Part shown: positions 28,523-37,388 of the stretch, one piece after another
Position numbering within the stretch: position 1 is the stretch's first letter
Layout of the letters: the number at the start of each line of letters is the position of its first letter
Notes under the pieces: model-generated
What the model was told of the DNA's origin: nothing
The model's database searches: none
Seen by the model: the letters and a program-made list of their open reading frames with translations, nothing else
Made by a program: the position numbers and the translations under genes
NCBI GenBank assembly: GCA_018268315.1
Contig: JAFDWU010000005.1
Location: 1 to 64,000, forward strand
Length of the DNA: 64,000 bases
Direction of reading: 5' to 3'
Origin: Armatimonadota bacterium
GTDB lineage: Bacteria > Armatimonadota > Fimbriimonadia > Fimbriimonadales > Fimbriimonadaceae

Positions 28523-30316
28523 CGCCACCTCCTGGTCCACGGCCGCCGCCACGCTGAGGCGTGAAGGGACTTGACGAGCCTGACGTTCCTGCCCGCGATT
28601 CTTGGTTTGGCTCGCTGCGCCGGCGAGCACCACTTGGTCTCCCTCTTTCAGTCCGCTAATAATCTCAACGTTAACGCCATCGGTTCCGCCCGTGACTACC
28701 TTCACCGGGGTGATTTCCCGGTTCCCATTCTTCATGGTGACCACGTTGACGGTTGACCCGCGGGTACTGGCTTGGACGGCGATCGCCGGGACGAGGAGAA
28801 CGTTGGAGCGGCTACCGGTTTCGATTGTAACGTTGGCGGTCATATCGGGCTTCAAGGAGTGGTTCGTATCCTTGATTTGCACGGTGACATCGTAGGTCAC
28901 CACGCCCTGTTGGATCGTCGATCCGGAGGCGATCTTCTGGACTTTGCCCTCAAAGACTTTATCGGGAAAGGCATCGACACTGATGCGGACCCTTTGCCCG
29001 AGCGCTACCTTGGCAATGTCGGTTTCATCCACATAGGCGTCCACCTGAAGGCGGCTTAGGTCGGCCACGATGATCAGGGTCGGGGCGGATATCCCGGCTG
29101 CGAGAGTTTCACCCTGCTGAGTCGCAAGTTGAAGGACGGTGCCAGAGATCGGCGTGCGAATGAAGGCTTTGGCGTACTGCGCGGTATTGATTGCGACTGA
29201 CGCCTCGGCTTGCTTCACGGCGTCTGCCGCCGCCATCACACTCTGTGATTTGATGGTGTTGTTAGCCTGTCCGGCGTTCGCGACCTGGATTGCCGCGCCT
29301 GCTTGGGCGACGTTCGCTTGCGCATCGCTGACGTCGGCGACTCTCGCGCTGATGACGTTGGTTTCAGCCTTGGCAGCTCTGAGCGCCGCCTGGGCGGCGA
29401 TGACCGCCTGCTTGGCCTGCGCAATCTGGTTTTCGGCGGTTTGCTTATCCAGCACAACTTTCTGCTTCGTCAGGCTTACGTTCTGCTCGGCAGCGCGAAC
29501 CTGGGAACTGTTCACTTCGGCTTGAGCCTTAGCAGCATCGTATGCCGCCTGCGATGTAAATCCTTCGGCTAGGAGTTCCTTCTCACGCTTCTCGTTCGCG
29601 GCGGAACTTGCGGCATTCGCCTTGGCTTGGGAAAGCTGTTCCGTCGCGTTTGTGATGGCTAAGTTTGAGTTGAACTGAACGACTTTCAGATTTGACTGCG
29701 CCGTATTCAGGGCCGCGTTGGCCACATCGAGCCCGCTGGCTGCCCGCTCGATATCGCTCGCCGTACCAACAGTTTGCTGCTGCAGGTTCGCTTGGGCTAC
29801 CCTCAACCTCGCTTGCGCGCTTTCCGCCGCCTTTTGCGCTTGAGTGATGCCTGAGGAGGTTTGAGTTGCGGTCAAGCCCACTCCTGCGACCTCCTGCTGA
29901 TACCGCATTCGGGACTGGGCAAGGGCGGCATTGGCTTGATCGAGCTGGGCTTTCAGGTCAGGCAAATCAAGCTCGGCGATTAGCTCCCCTGCCTTAACCT
30001 GGGTACCCACATCGGCATAGAGCTTTTTGATTCGGCCCGTAATCTGAGAGCCAATATGAACCTCTGCGCCGGTTTGCGCATTGATGGAGCCGGTGGCGGT
30101 AATTGTTTCTGTTAGGTCGCCAAGAACGGCCTTGCCGATCACCATCTTGCCAGCTACGGGAGCAGACCGAGCTTGGTAGAAGACCACTGCGCCAATGGCG
30201 AGAGCAACAAGACCGATCAGCCATAAAAGGCGACCGAGCTTAAAGGGTCGTTTGTGATTCTTGGCTACTTGGGGTGTAACACGTGCGTGTTCAGGTTGTA
30301 TCGGCGTTGCGTGCAT
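28512..30316 (-). CDS. MacA-like periplasmic adaptor, apparent C-terminal frameshift
   Basis: This encodes an HlyD/MacA-type adaptor of about 600 residues. It has an N-terminal membrane anchor (LLWLIGLVALAIGAVVFYQA, about 30-49) and a lipoyl/barrel half (GSINAQTGAEVHIGSQITGRIKKLYADVGTQVKAGELIAELD). A very long Ala/Gln-rich coiled-coil hairpin (about 110-375) and a barrel domain up to GLKEGDQVVLAG follow. As written, the frame then fuses to the ATPase. Near 28611-28618 a one-base change would instead lead into a tail ending RGGGRGPGGGGGR and a stop at 28512. I read this as an original adaptor gene with a one-base loss, either a mutation or an assembly error. Confidence 0.8.
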
Positions 30317-30502
30317 TTAGCATAGCCCTTGAGCGCCAAGACGCTAGAGACACCGAGTTGTTCTAACTAATCCGTTTCCCCAGGAATTGGGACCCTAATT
30401 CAAGATACGCCCCGACTGGAGTTAACTTCTCGACTCTGGGAGCCCCGTCAGGAGTTTAAAGGACATCTTCAAAGCAGACCCGGCAGCGTGGACGAAAGTG
30501 TT

Positions 30503-31549
30503 TCAGCGCAAAGATGTCTTAGAGCCCTCGTCGAGAAGTTCGGCGGCCATCTGCTGAAGTTCCTTGCGATGCACATCGGCTTCTATTCGTTTGAATCCGA
30601 GTACGCCAACAATAAACGATGCCAAGAGGCTGGCGATCGTTCCGAGAAGCCAGACGGTTCGCTCAAGTGCTTTAACTTTGGAGAATAACACTGGGTCTCG
30701 GGCTGGCTCGATGCGAAGTAACAGCTTCCTCCCACCTATCTCAAGTGTGTTCGTGTGCAAGTTTCCGTTGGGCATTTCCGCTGCGCTAAAAATCCGATGG
30801 CTAAGGGAATCGGTCGTGTCCAATATTTCAACAATCGCAGCTCGATCCATGGCTGCGTTCACCTTTTGTGCGATGAGCGAGACCCTGAAAATTGAATTCA
30901 CCAGCAGCTTTGGCTTCTCATTTCGCACCCAACCAACCGCTTTGACCATCATGATGCTGGGGGCTGCCTTGTTGTCGTCTTGAACCGGAATGATCGGTTC
31001 CGATAGCGTGACTTCGCCCGTGTTACAAGCTCGCTCTACGGCATCACGGCGCCTTGGCTCCGAAAGAAGGTCAAGTCCGATCGCCTTCCTGTTGCGGGCC
31101 ATCGGCTCAACCGAGCGGACGACGTAGTAGTCCGGCTTGTCAATTGAGGGGCGTAAGACACCGCTCTCCAGCGAGAAGATGGGCTTGCCACCCAGATCCA
31201 GCCTTTCAAATGAAGATCGTTCACTTAAGCTGACGTGCTCGACGATTCCAAGGCCATCCAATCCGCGACGTCCGTCGGTAAGTTGCTGTGCCAGGCGGGA
31301 TTGATCAGCCTTCCTAAGACTTGATGACTCCAGGATTATCGCAAGATCTGAAAGGACCGTTTCCATAATGTTCACGGAAACTCGGAACTGCTGCAGCGCG
31401 TCGTAGCAATCTCTCTCGGCCTGCAATTCTTGCTGGGCTTTCATGCGACCATCGAGTTCACTTTGGTATAGCGAAAGGCAACCCATGAGGGCAAGAAATG
31501 TCAGAAAGGCCAATATGGAGGCTCCTTTCTTCTTAAGGTAGAGACTCAT
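30503..31549 (-). CDS. CHASE-domain membrane sensor without output domain
   Basis: This 348-residue protein has an N-terminal membrane helix (ILAFLTFLALMGCLSLYQS), an extracytoplasmic CHASE domain (LDGLGIVEHVSLSERSSFERLD, VVRSVEPMARNRKAIGLDLLSEPRRRDAVERACNTGEVTLSEPI), a second helix (TVWLLGTIASLLASFIVGVLGF) and only about 35 cytoplasmic residues. CHASE domains normally feed a kinase, GGDEF or cyclase domain, and none follows within the 190 nt before the next gene. I chose the ATG at 31549 over a TTG one codon upstream. The 30317-30502 gap holds no gene or clear terminator. Confidence 0.75.
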   Translation of the reverse strand: MSLYLKKKGASILAFLTFLALMGCLSLYQSELDGRMKAQQELQAERDCYDALQQFRVSVNIMETVLSDLAIILESSSLRKADQSRLAQQLTDGRRGLDGLGIVEHVSLSERSSFERLDLGGKPIFSLESGVLRPSIDKPDYYVVRSVEPMARNRKAIGLDLLSEPRRRDAVERACNTGEVTLSEPIIPVQDDNKAAPSIMMVKAVGWVRNEKPKLLVNSIFRVSLIAQKVNAAMDRAAIVEILDTTDSLSHRIFSAAEMPNGNLHTNTLEIGGRKLLLRIEPARDPVLFSKVKALERTVWLLGTIASLLASFIVGVLGFKRIEADVHRKELQQMAAELLDEGSKTSLR

Positions 31550-31651
31550 CAATTCGCTTTATGATTGCAAGCGCCAGCCCGATTGAACGTACTCTTAAGA
31601 GTAGTTACCGAGCTGGCGTAATTTATAGTTCCCTAATGTTACAATAAGACG

Positions 31652-31711
31652 ATGTGTCCCACGTGGTGGGGTGTTGTTGCCGCTCCATTGCGGGCTATCC
31701 TATCAACATGA
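31652..31711 (+). CDS. Possible leaderless upstream ORF
   Basis: This is a 19-codon frame (MCPTWWGVVAAPLRAILST) that starts 6 nt after TACAAT (31640-31645). It ends in a TGA that overlaps the ATG of the phosphoesterase gene as ATGA. The arrangement fits a leaderless upstream ORF coupled to the next gene. The peptide has no recognisable function, and a chance frame is possible. Confidence 0.3.
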   Translation: MCPTWWGVVAAPLRAILST

Positions 31712-32655
31712 GATCAAGCGGATACCTCGCCGTTCTTAGTCTTACCCTCCTCGCTCCCCACGCCGTATCGCAAGAACATCTACGCTTCGTTGTCACCGGC
31801 GATGACCGCGGGGACGACACTGGCGTCAACACGGTTGCCATGAAGCGGTGGATCAAGGCTGTGCTGCAAGAGAAGCCCTCGATCCTGCTGTTTAACGGCG
31901 ATCTGGTTGCCGGAGCCGGCAGCGACGAAGCTGAACTCGCGCAATTTAAGACCTGGTTGAACGTGATGCAGCCGATCTACAAGGCCGGGATCAAGGTGCT
32001 CACTTGCCGAGGTAACCACGAGACGTTATGCCCGCATCCCGACAAGGTTTGGCGTCAGGTCTTCTCAGGCCGTTACGCAAACCCAAGCCCGCAGGCGAAG
32101 GGCGAAGAGCAGGAAACCTACGCCTACACGGCAGGCAATGTCCTTTTCTTGGCGCTGGACCAGTTCCATGGGCAGCAGCCGGAGGTCAATCAGAAATGGC
32201 TTGACCAACAGCTTGCCGCCAATCCGAAGCTGCACGTGTTTCCCTTCACCCACAAGATGGCCTTCCGCGTGGGGCTTCACGACGATGGAATGGACATCCA
32301 TCCAGCGGCACGAGACCGTTTCCTCGACTCAATCCTGAACGCAGGCGGCCATGTGTTGTTCTTTGGGCATGATCACCTTTACGATCACACCTACATCTCG
32401 AAGCCAGGGAAGGGAATCCACCAAATTGTTGTTGGCACCGCTGGCGCGCCGTTCTATAACGGCGCCGACCATGGCGGCCAAAACGGTGATTGGAAGCTCA
32501 ACACCGTTAGCCACATCGAAAGGAAAATTGGCTACTGCGTGGTGGACGTCGATGGAGCGAAGGTGACGGTGACCTTCAAAGCGGAGACCAGCCCTGGAGT
32601 GTTCAAAGCAGCAGATAAGTTCTCTTGGGTGGCCACGCCGCGGCGGAAGAAGTAA
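31708..32655 (+). CDS. Secreted metallophosphoesterase
   Basis: This 315-residue protein has a signal peptide (MRSSGYLAVLSLTLLAPHAVSQ) and a calcineurin-like phosphoesterase domain. The metal-binding blocks are FVVTGDDRG (with Asp where Asp/His are expected), ILLFNGDLVAGAG, LTCRGNHETL, FPFTHKMAF and LFFGHDHLYDHTY. It probably hydrolyses phosphate esters outside the cytoplasm. A longer frame begins with GTG at 31654, but it would place 18 extra residues before the signal peptide, so I prefer the ATG at 31708. A bidirectional terminator follows. Confidence 0.88.
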   Translation: MRSSGYLAVLSLTLLAPHAVSQEHLRFVVTGDDRGDDTGVNTVAMKRWIKAVLQEKPSILLFNGDLVAGAGSDEAELAQFKTWLNVMQPIYKAGIKVLTCRGNHETLCPHPDKVWRQVFSGRYANPSPQAKGEEQETYAYTAGNVLFLALDQFHGQQPEVNQKWLDQQLAANPKLHVFPFTHKMAFRVGLHDDGMDIHPAARDRFLDSILNAGGHVLFFGHDHLYDHTYISKPGKGIHQIVVGTAGAPFYNGADHGGQNGDWKLNTVSHIERKIGYCVVDVDGAKVTVTFKAETSPGVFKAADKFSWVATPRRKK

Positions 32656-32660
32656 AGCAA

Positions 32661-32689
32661 AAGGCCGATGGAGTAACCCCATCGGCCTT
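32661..32689. terminator. Bidirectional hairpin terminator
   Basis: AAGGCCGATGG and CCATCGGCCTT form an 11-bp perfect stem with a 7-nt loop. An A-run lies on the left and a T-rich stretch on the right. It separates the phosphoesterase gene from the convergent PEP-CTERM gene. Confidence 0.85.
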
Positions 32690-32711
32690 CATATCTTTTG
32701 AAGGAGGCAGC

Positions 32712-33320
32712 TTATCGTCGCTTGCGCTTGAGAAGAGCGACTGCCATCGTACCGAGCCCGATCATGGTTGCCGGTTCCGGCACTGCCGTCATTTGCCCCT
32801 GACCACCGCTACCAGCCACCGGCTGGAAGTAGACCGCATGAGCATCAACCGTTCGATAGGCGTAGTAGGTTTGCGCCCAGGCATCGGCTGCTGCCGTCTC
32901 GCCGGTGGACTTGAAGTTACCGACGCTGAGGTCCAGAGTGGCGCCGCCGTCGTAAATTGCTTCCCACATTGCAAGCTGCAAGCCAGCGGCCTTATCGGCG
33001 TTATCTGCCTGGAAGAATGCGTTGCCGAGAATGTTGCCGGCTTCCTTCAGGCCGCCTGAAAGCGATTGGGAGTCAAGCACGTTGGCATCCCAGTTGTCGC
33101 CAGCATGGATATAGTTGTCCAGGTCGACGCAGTAGGTGTAAATGTTGCCGTAAATTGCGCTAGACGTGAAGTTTAGGCTTGAAGCATAAGCCTGGCCATC
33201 CCAGTGGCCCGATACCGTGACGAGCTGACCAAGCCCGATATAGTTAAAGGTCATGTGGGTAACAAGAGCGTTAGACACGCCTGCCAAAGCTACCGCAGAG
33301 CAAACAGCTACGAATTTCAA
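32712..33320 (-). CDS. PEP-CTERM sorting domain protein
   Basis: This 202-residue exported protein has a signal peptide (MKFVAVCSAVALAGVSNA) and a C-terminal tail VPEPATMIGLGTMAVALLKRKRR. The central part (TYCVDLDNYIHAGDNWDANVL..., QLAMWEAIYDGG) resembles the thioester-like Cys-Val-Asp domain seen in some PEP-CTERM proteins that begin a sheet with YCVD and contain an A-x-W-E-x-x-Y motif. The start is TTG with GGAGG at proper spacing. Function is unknown. Confidence 0.88.
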   Translation of the reverse strand: MKFVAVCSAVALAGVSNALVTHMTFNYIGLGQLVTVSGHWDGQAYASSLNFTSSAIYGNIYTYCVDLDNYIHAGDNWDANVLDSQSLSGGLKEAGNILGNAFFQADNADKAAGLQLAMWEAIYDGGATLDLSVGNFKSTGETAAADAWAQTYYAYRTVDAHAVYFQPVAGSGGQGQMTAVPEPATMIGLGTMAVALLKRKRR

Positions 33321-33498
33321 TTCAGCCTCCGATTCAAATGGGGCCCAGCAAAAGTGTCTGAGCCGAAACTTATATGCATTGTACGACTTATTGGTAATAG
33401 CGCAAGAAACTTTAGTTCAAAAGCCAGTAAGAATACGGGGCAATTGGCAATGGGGTCTGTTAGACGTCGGTTCGTACAATGTAGGGTAGATTCTGCGC

Positions 33499-35115
33499 AT
33501 GATCACCGCCTACCTCTTGGTTGCTCTCGCGCAGCAGCCGGGCAAGCCCGAAGCGTTAATGACCCGTCTGGGAGGCTTTCACCGGGCGGTATCAACCAAG
33601 AATCGAACTTGCCAGCAGTTCTTCGATCAGGGGCTTGCGTGCCTTTACGGCTACCAATACAGCACGGCGCTTAGATCGTTCCAGCAAGCCATCAACGCTG
33701 ACCCTGAATGTGCGATGGCCTATTGGGGCTTGGCGGCCTCTTATGGCCCGACCATTAACACTCCCGATGTGGATGCCGAGGACTCAAAGAAGGCGCTGGA
33801 AGCGCTGGACCATGCCGACAAAGCGAAAGAAGCTTCAGAGCTTGAAAGGGAACTAATTGCGGCGCAAAGGCTTCGCTTCAACGCCTCCGGGCCAAAAGAT
33901 CGAACGGCACTGAATGCCGCGTTCTCCAATCGCATGCGCACGGTTTGGGAACATCACCGCCGGGATTCTGATGTGGGTTCGCTTTTCGCGGAGGCCCTAC
34001 TTGACGAGCGGCCCTGGGATCAATGGACGCTAGACGGCAAGCCAAACCCGGGAACGGAAGAAGCGGTTTCAACCGTCGAAGAGGTTCTGCGGCAGAGCCC
34101 CCGCCATCCGATGGCCCTGCACGTTTATATCCATGCAGTGGAAGCCTCGCCGCATCCCGAGAAGGCACTGAAGGCAGCGGATACCTTGTTCGATCTTCAG
34201 CCGGACCTTTCCCACATGCAGCACATGCCGTGCCACATCTACGCTCGCACGGGGCAATGGGCAAAGTCGATTCACTCCAATATTGTCGCCATCGCGCGGG
34301 TGAAGGAATATCAGCTCTCGCGCGGAATTAGTCCGAAAGCAGCGCCGAACGTGGGGCACTACAGCCACGCCTTAGCGTTCGCCGCCGGAATGCGCGGTCA
34401 ATCGAAGATCGCACTGCATTCCATGGATCTGGGCGGCTTGAGTAACGAGTACTTGGAAAAGAATGCCGCCAACTTTGACGGAGAGCTGGCGATGCCGCTG
34501 GAAGTCCAGCAGCAATTTGGAAAATGGGATGACGTTCTTTCCGCTCAGATTTTTGGGAAAGGTCTTCCAATCGCCCGAACGATGCAGGCCGGCGCTCGAG
34601 CCGTCGCCTTTGCCGCCACCGGCGAACTCGAGCAAGCAAAGAAAGAGCTTGTGCGCTTTGCTGAGGCCAAGCAGCTGATTCCAGCTGACAAGGCGGACGG
34701 CCGCACCATGATTCACGATGTTCTCGCGGTTGAGCAGCACCTTGCCACCGGCGAAGTCCTGATTAGGGAAGCGGGGAAGGAGGAAGAGGGGCTCCAGGAG
34801 ATGCGTAAAGCCGTCGAGCTGGAAGATCATCTTCCCTATTCCGAGCCGCCAGATTGGATCATGCCAACCCGCCATGCGCTTGGGGCGGCCCTGCTGATGC
34901 TCGGCAAGTATCCAGAAGCGCTTGATGTCTTCAATGAGAACCTGCGTCGGCTTCCGAATGATGGCTGGGCGACAATGGGGCTATCAAAGGCGCTTCGTGG
35001 GCTTGGTCAAGTCAAAGAGGCAGATAAAACGCTGGCGAAGTTCAAAACGTTATGGAAGGATGCCGATATCACCATCAGCACCTCTTGCATGTGCCTAGAA
35101 CCTAGAACGAAGTAG
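33499..35115 (+). CDS. TPR-repeat protein
   Basis: This 538-residue protein contains tetratricopeptide-like repeats. The segment CQQFFDQGLACLYGYQYSTALRSFQQAINADPECAMAYWGLAASYGPTINTP is a family signature in many uncharacterised bacterial proteins. Later parts include HMQHMPCHIYARTGQWAKSI and a last repeat near GKYPEALDVFNENLRRLPNDGWATMGLSKALRGLGQ. The N-terminal hydrophobic stretch MITAYLLVALAQQP may be a short signal peptide. The start is 6 nt after TAGATT and lacks a ribosome site. It overlaps the convergent RidA gene by 14 nt. Confidence 0.85.
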   Translation: MITAYLLVALAQQPGKPEALMTRLGGFHRAVSTKNRTCQQFFDQGLACLYGYQYSTALRSFQQAINADPECAMAYWGLAASYGPTINTPDVDAEDSKKALEALDHADKAKEASELERELIAAQRLRFNASGPKDRTALNAAFSNRMRTVWEHHRRDSDVGSLFAEALLDERPWDQWTLDGKPNPGTEEAVSTVEEVLRQSPRHPMALHVYIHAVEASPHPEKALKAADTLFDLQPDLSHMQHMPCHIYARTGQWAKSIHSNIVAIARVKEYQLSRGISPKAAPNVGHYSHALAFAAGMRGQSKIALHSMDLGGLSNEYLEKNAANFDGELAMPLEVQQQFGKWDDVLSAQIFGKGLPIARTMQAGARAVAFAATGELEQAKKELVRFAEAKQLIPADKADGRTMIHDVLAVEQHLATGEVLIREAGKEEEGLQEMRKAVELEDHLPYSEPPDWIMPTRHALGAALLMLGKYPEALDVFNENLRRLPNDGWATMGLSKALRGLGQVKEADKTLAKFKTLWKDADITISTSCMCLEPRTK

Positions 35116-35506
35116 CCCACTGGCCCATCGCAATAAAGCTCATGGTGAGCAGCGCTTCGGGCTTCGGCAGGTTGGATACTTCGACCACGGTTCTGGCGGT
35201 CAGGTTCTCGCCCAGCACCTCCACGAAGGCTCGATTCATCTCATCGAAATCGGCGATATTCTTCATGTACACCGTGATCTGCGCCAGATGCTCGGGTCCA
35301 TATCCCCGGTTGCCCAGCATCGTCCGAATGAGATGCAGCACCTGCTTTGCCTGCTCGTAGGCAGTGGTCCCCACCAAGTCCCCAGTTTCAGGATCAAACG
35401 CGGCGATGGCGGAACCGAAGATATATGGACCCGCCTGAACCATCGGCGCGTACGGCCCGATAGGTTTCGGCGCAGAAGCCGGGAAGATTCGTTCGACTGT
35501 CACCAC
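35102..35506 (-). CDS. RidA family protein, second copy
   Basis: This 134-residue protein is a second RidA/YjgF homologue, with PASAPKPIGPYAPMVQAGPYIFGSAIAAFDPETGDLVG at the N terminus and LTARTVVEVSNLPKPEALLTMSFIAM at the C terminus. The Arg in TARTVVEVSNLPKPEALL matches the conserved substrate-binding Arg of canonical RidA. It is a single gene, distinct in sequence from the operon copy at 1083, and is likely the housekeeping deaminase of reactive enamines. It overlaps the end of the convergent TPR gene by 14 nt. Confidence 0.9.
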   Translation of the reverse strand: MVTVERIFPASAPKPIGPYAPMVQAGPYIFGSAIAAFDPETGDLVGTTAYEQAKQVLHLIRTMLGNRGYGPEHLAQITVYMKNIADFDEMNRAFVEVLGENLTARTVVEVSNLPKPEALLTMSFIAMGQWATSF

Positions 35507-35568
35507 CTGATCTTACCGTTCGGTCTGCCTTACGTCAGATTTTTGGGGCGTACAAATCGGAGCCGTTT

Positions 35569-36108
35569 CTAATGCTTCTGCTTCGGCTTTAGCCATTTCT
35601 TGAATTTGTCAAGAGATCCTGGAGCCGTTAGGGCAATGCGAATGCGTTTGGCTGCTGGGCTGACATTGCACGTAGCGTCAGTTGGAACGCCAGTCATATT
35701 CAAACTCATACCCGGGCCACCGGACGCGCCATTTGCGCTCGCCGAGGTTCCTTGCGCTCCGATGACATCGCGAAGGATGCCGGTTGGCCCAATGATCAGC
35801 TTAAGGGCGAAGGGATCGGCAGCAGTCAACTGAGTGGGAAGTTCTTTGGTGTCGGCATCGCCATCGTGCTTGGCAGTGCTGATGACCTCCACTCGGTCCA
35901 CGCCCTTCGGGATCGTGATAAGAACCCCCACCTTATCGGTTGAGATCGAAGACATGGCAACGCCCTCGATACCCACGACGTCCCCAAGGTCGTTAGTTCG
36001 GATCACCAGCAGCCGCTTGCTAGGCGATGCGATGGAAGAATGGGTCGTGCTTGGTGAGGAGGCTCCCAATATAGAGAGGGAACAGACTAAGGCATAGAGC
36101 ATACGCAT
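35569..36108 (-). CDS. Secreted protein of unknown function
   Basis: This 179-residue protein has a signal peptide (MRMLYALVCSLSILGASS) and a beta-rich body (LLVIRTNDLGDVVGIEGVAMSSISTDKVGVLITIPKGVDRVEVISTAKHDGD) with no motif I recognise. The lysine-rich end KFKKWLKPKQKH is unusual for an exported protein. A TATAAT box lies 10 nt before the ATG. Some 90 nt to the neighbouring aldo-keto reductase gene contain nothing clear. Confidence 0.6.
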   Translation of the reverse strand: MRMLYALVCSLSILGASSPSTTHSSIASPSKRLLVIRTNDLGDVVGIEGVAMSSISTDKVGVLITIPKGVDRVEVISTAKHDGDADTKELPTQLTAADPFALKLIIGPTGILRDVIGAQGTSASANGASGGPGMSLNMTGVPTDATCNVSPAAKRIRIALTAPGSLDKFKKWLKPKQKH

Positions 36109-36194
36109 GGTATTTAAAATTATATCAATACATTTGAGACTAGAGCGTCTCGGTAGGGCTATGGTCTCTTTCAGATCGTCTAGGTCAGGGCATC

Positions 36195-37166
36195 TTAGCG
36201 GGTTGGCGGAGGCAGGGGATATTCGTCCAGCGCCGCCTGAATAGCGCTTTTAACACTATCGGAAAGGGTAAGGGAAGTGGCTCTCACTGCCGGGGCGGGC
36301 TCATCGGGGCTTTGCATGCCAACGATCGCCGCCTTTACCGCGGGGTTGTTCAGCAGCCAGGCAAGCGACAGTTCCGCCATCGAGCAGCCCAGATCGCCAG
36401 CGATTTCCGCCAGTTTGGCGCGAAGGACCTTTAGCGGAGTGGCGTTTGGCTCCTTGGCTAACGCTCGGCCGCGGCGAAAGTCGTTTGCGTCCAGCGTTTC
36501 CAGGTCAAAGCCGTCCACCAAGAAGCCGCTGGCGAGGGGCGACCACGCCAGAAAGCCGATGGAATTGGCATGGACGAAGGGAAGAGAGGTCTCTTCCACT
36601 CGGCGGGCAAGAAGGCTGTACTGATCCTGCAAGCTCACCACCGGGCCGACCGTCATCGCCCTGGCGATAAGCTCCGCAGAGTGGTTGGAGAGGCCGCCAT
36701 GGCGCACCTTCCCCTCCTTGATCAGCTCCTGAACCGCGCCCCAAGATTCCTCGATGGGCACGCTCGGGTCCGGCTCGTGGAACTGGTAGAGGTCCACATG
36801 GTCCGTTTGCAGGCGCTGAAGGCTTCCCTCGATCTCCGTTTTGAGGCTTTCTGGGCGCAAATCGACGATTACCCGCTTTCCTGGGTCGTTATAGATGCCC
36901 GCCTTGGTGAAGATGTACGCCTTGTCCCTTCGGCCTTTCAGGGCGTTGCCAACCACGGTCTCCGCCCGCCCCCAGCCGTAGCAGGGCGCGGTGTCGATCC
37001 AGTTGATGCCGACGTCGAGAGCGGCGTGGATGGTTCGGATGGAGGCGTCCTCAGCCTGCGGCCCCCAGTAGACGAACCAATCGGGCGTCGAGCCCATCGG
37101 CGCGGATCCCACGCCGACGGGAGAAATCTGCAGATCGCTGGAGCCGAGTTGTCGCAGGGGGAGCAT
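36195..37166 (-). CDS. Aldo/keto reductase
   Basis: This 323-residue NADPH-dependent reductase has the AKR barrel. It starts LRQLGSSDLQISPVGVGSAPMG, with the catalytic Asp and Tyr in INWIDTAPCYGWGRAETVVGNALKGRRDKAYIFTKAG (Asp, Tyr) and the Lys in FTKAG. The substrate-side His is in VDLYQFHEPDP. It is most like YajO/YdjG-type general stress reductases that act on aldehydes. A TAAAAT box is 7 nt before the ATG, and a Fur-like palindrome lies 91-109 nt upstream. Confidence 0.92.
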   Translation of the reverse strand: MLPLRQLGSSDLQISPVGVGSAPMGSTPDWFVYWGPQAEDASIRTIHAALDVGINWIDTAPCYGWGRAETVVGNALKGRRDKAYIFTKAGIYNDPGKRVIVDLRPESLKTEIEGSLQRLQTDHVDLYQFHEPDPSVPIEESWGAVQELIKEGKVRHGGLSNHSAELIARAMTVGPVVSLQDQYSLLARRVEETSLPFVHANSIGFLAWSPLASGFLVDGFDLETLDANDFRRGRALAKEPNATPLKVLRAKLAEIAGDLGCSMAELSLAWLLNNPAVKAAIVGMQSPDEPAPAVRATSLTLSDSVKSAIQAALDEYPLPPPTR

Positions 37167-37256
37167 CTGGTGAATTTTATCCCTGGCGGCGGATTCGCGA
37201 TTCTGGAAGTGGGGAATTGGACTCAGAGAAGTGGTTCTTGAATTACAAGCTACTTC

Positions 37257-37275
37257 TGATAATCATTATTATGAT
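37257..37275. promoter_or_regulatory. Fur-family-like palindrome
   Basis: TGATAATCATTATTA (37257-37271) matches a 7-1-7 Fur-type box with one mismatch in the arms, and ATCATTATTATGAT (37262-37275) is a second overlapping inverted repeat. It is about 90 bp upstream of the aldo-keto reductase start and far from any iron gene in this window. AT-rich palindromes also arise by chance, so the call is tentative. Confidence 0.35.
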
Positions 37276-37324
37276 AGTAAGCAGAGTGGCGGCTTTTGCC
37301 AGCTGTACGTTTCTTCCCCCTCCG

Positions 37325-37363
37325 CAAAAACGAAAACCGGGCTCAAGCTTAGCGCCTGAGCCC
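37325..37363 (-). terminator. Terminator of the PEP-CTERM gene at 37389
   Basis: On the minus strand GGGCTCA and TGAGCCC form a 7-bp stem with an 11-nt loop, followed by GGTTTTCGTTTTTG. It lies 26 nt after the stop of the minus-strand PEP-CTERM gene and is a good intrinsic terminator. Confidence 0.8.
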
Positions 37364-37388
37364 AGTCTGTAATCGCTAGGCGCGAGCC

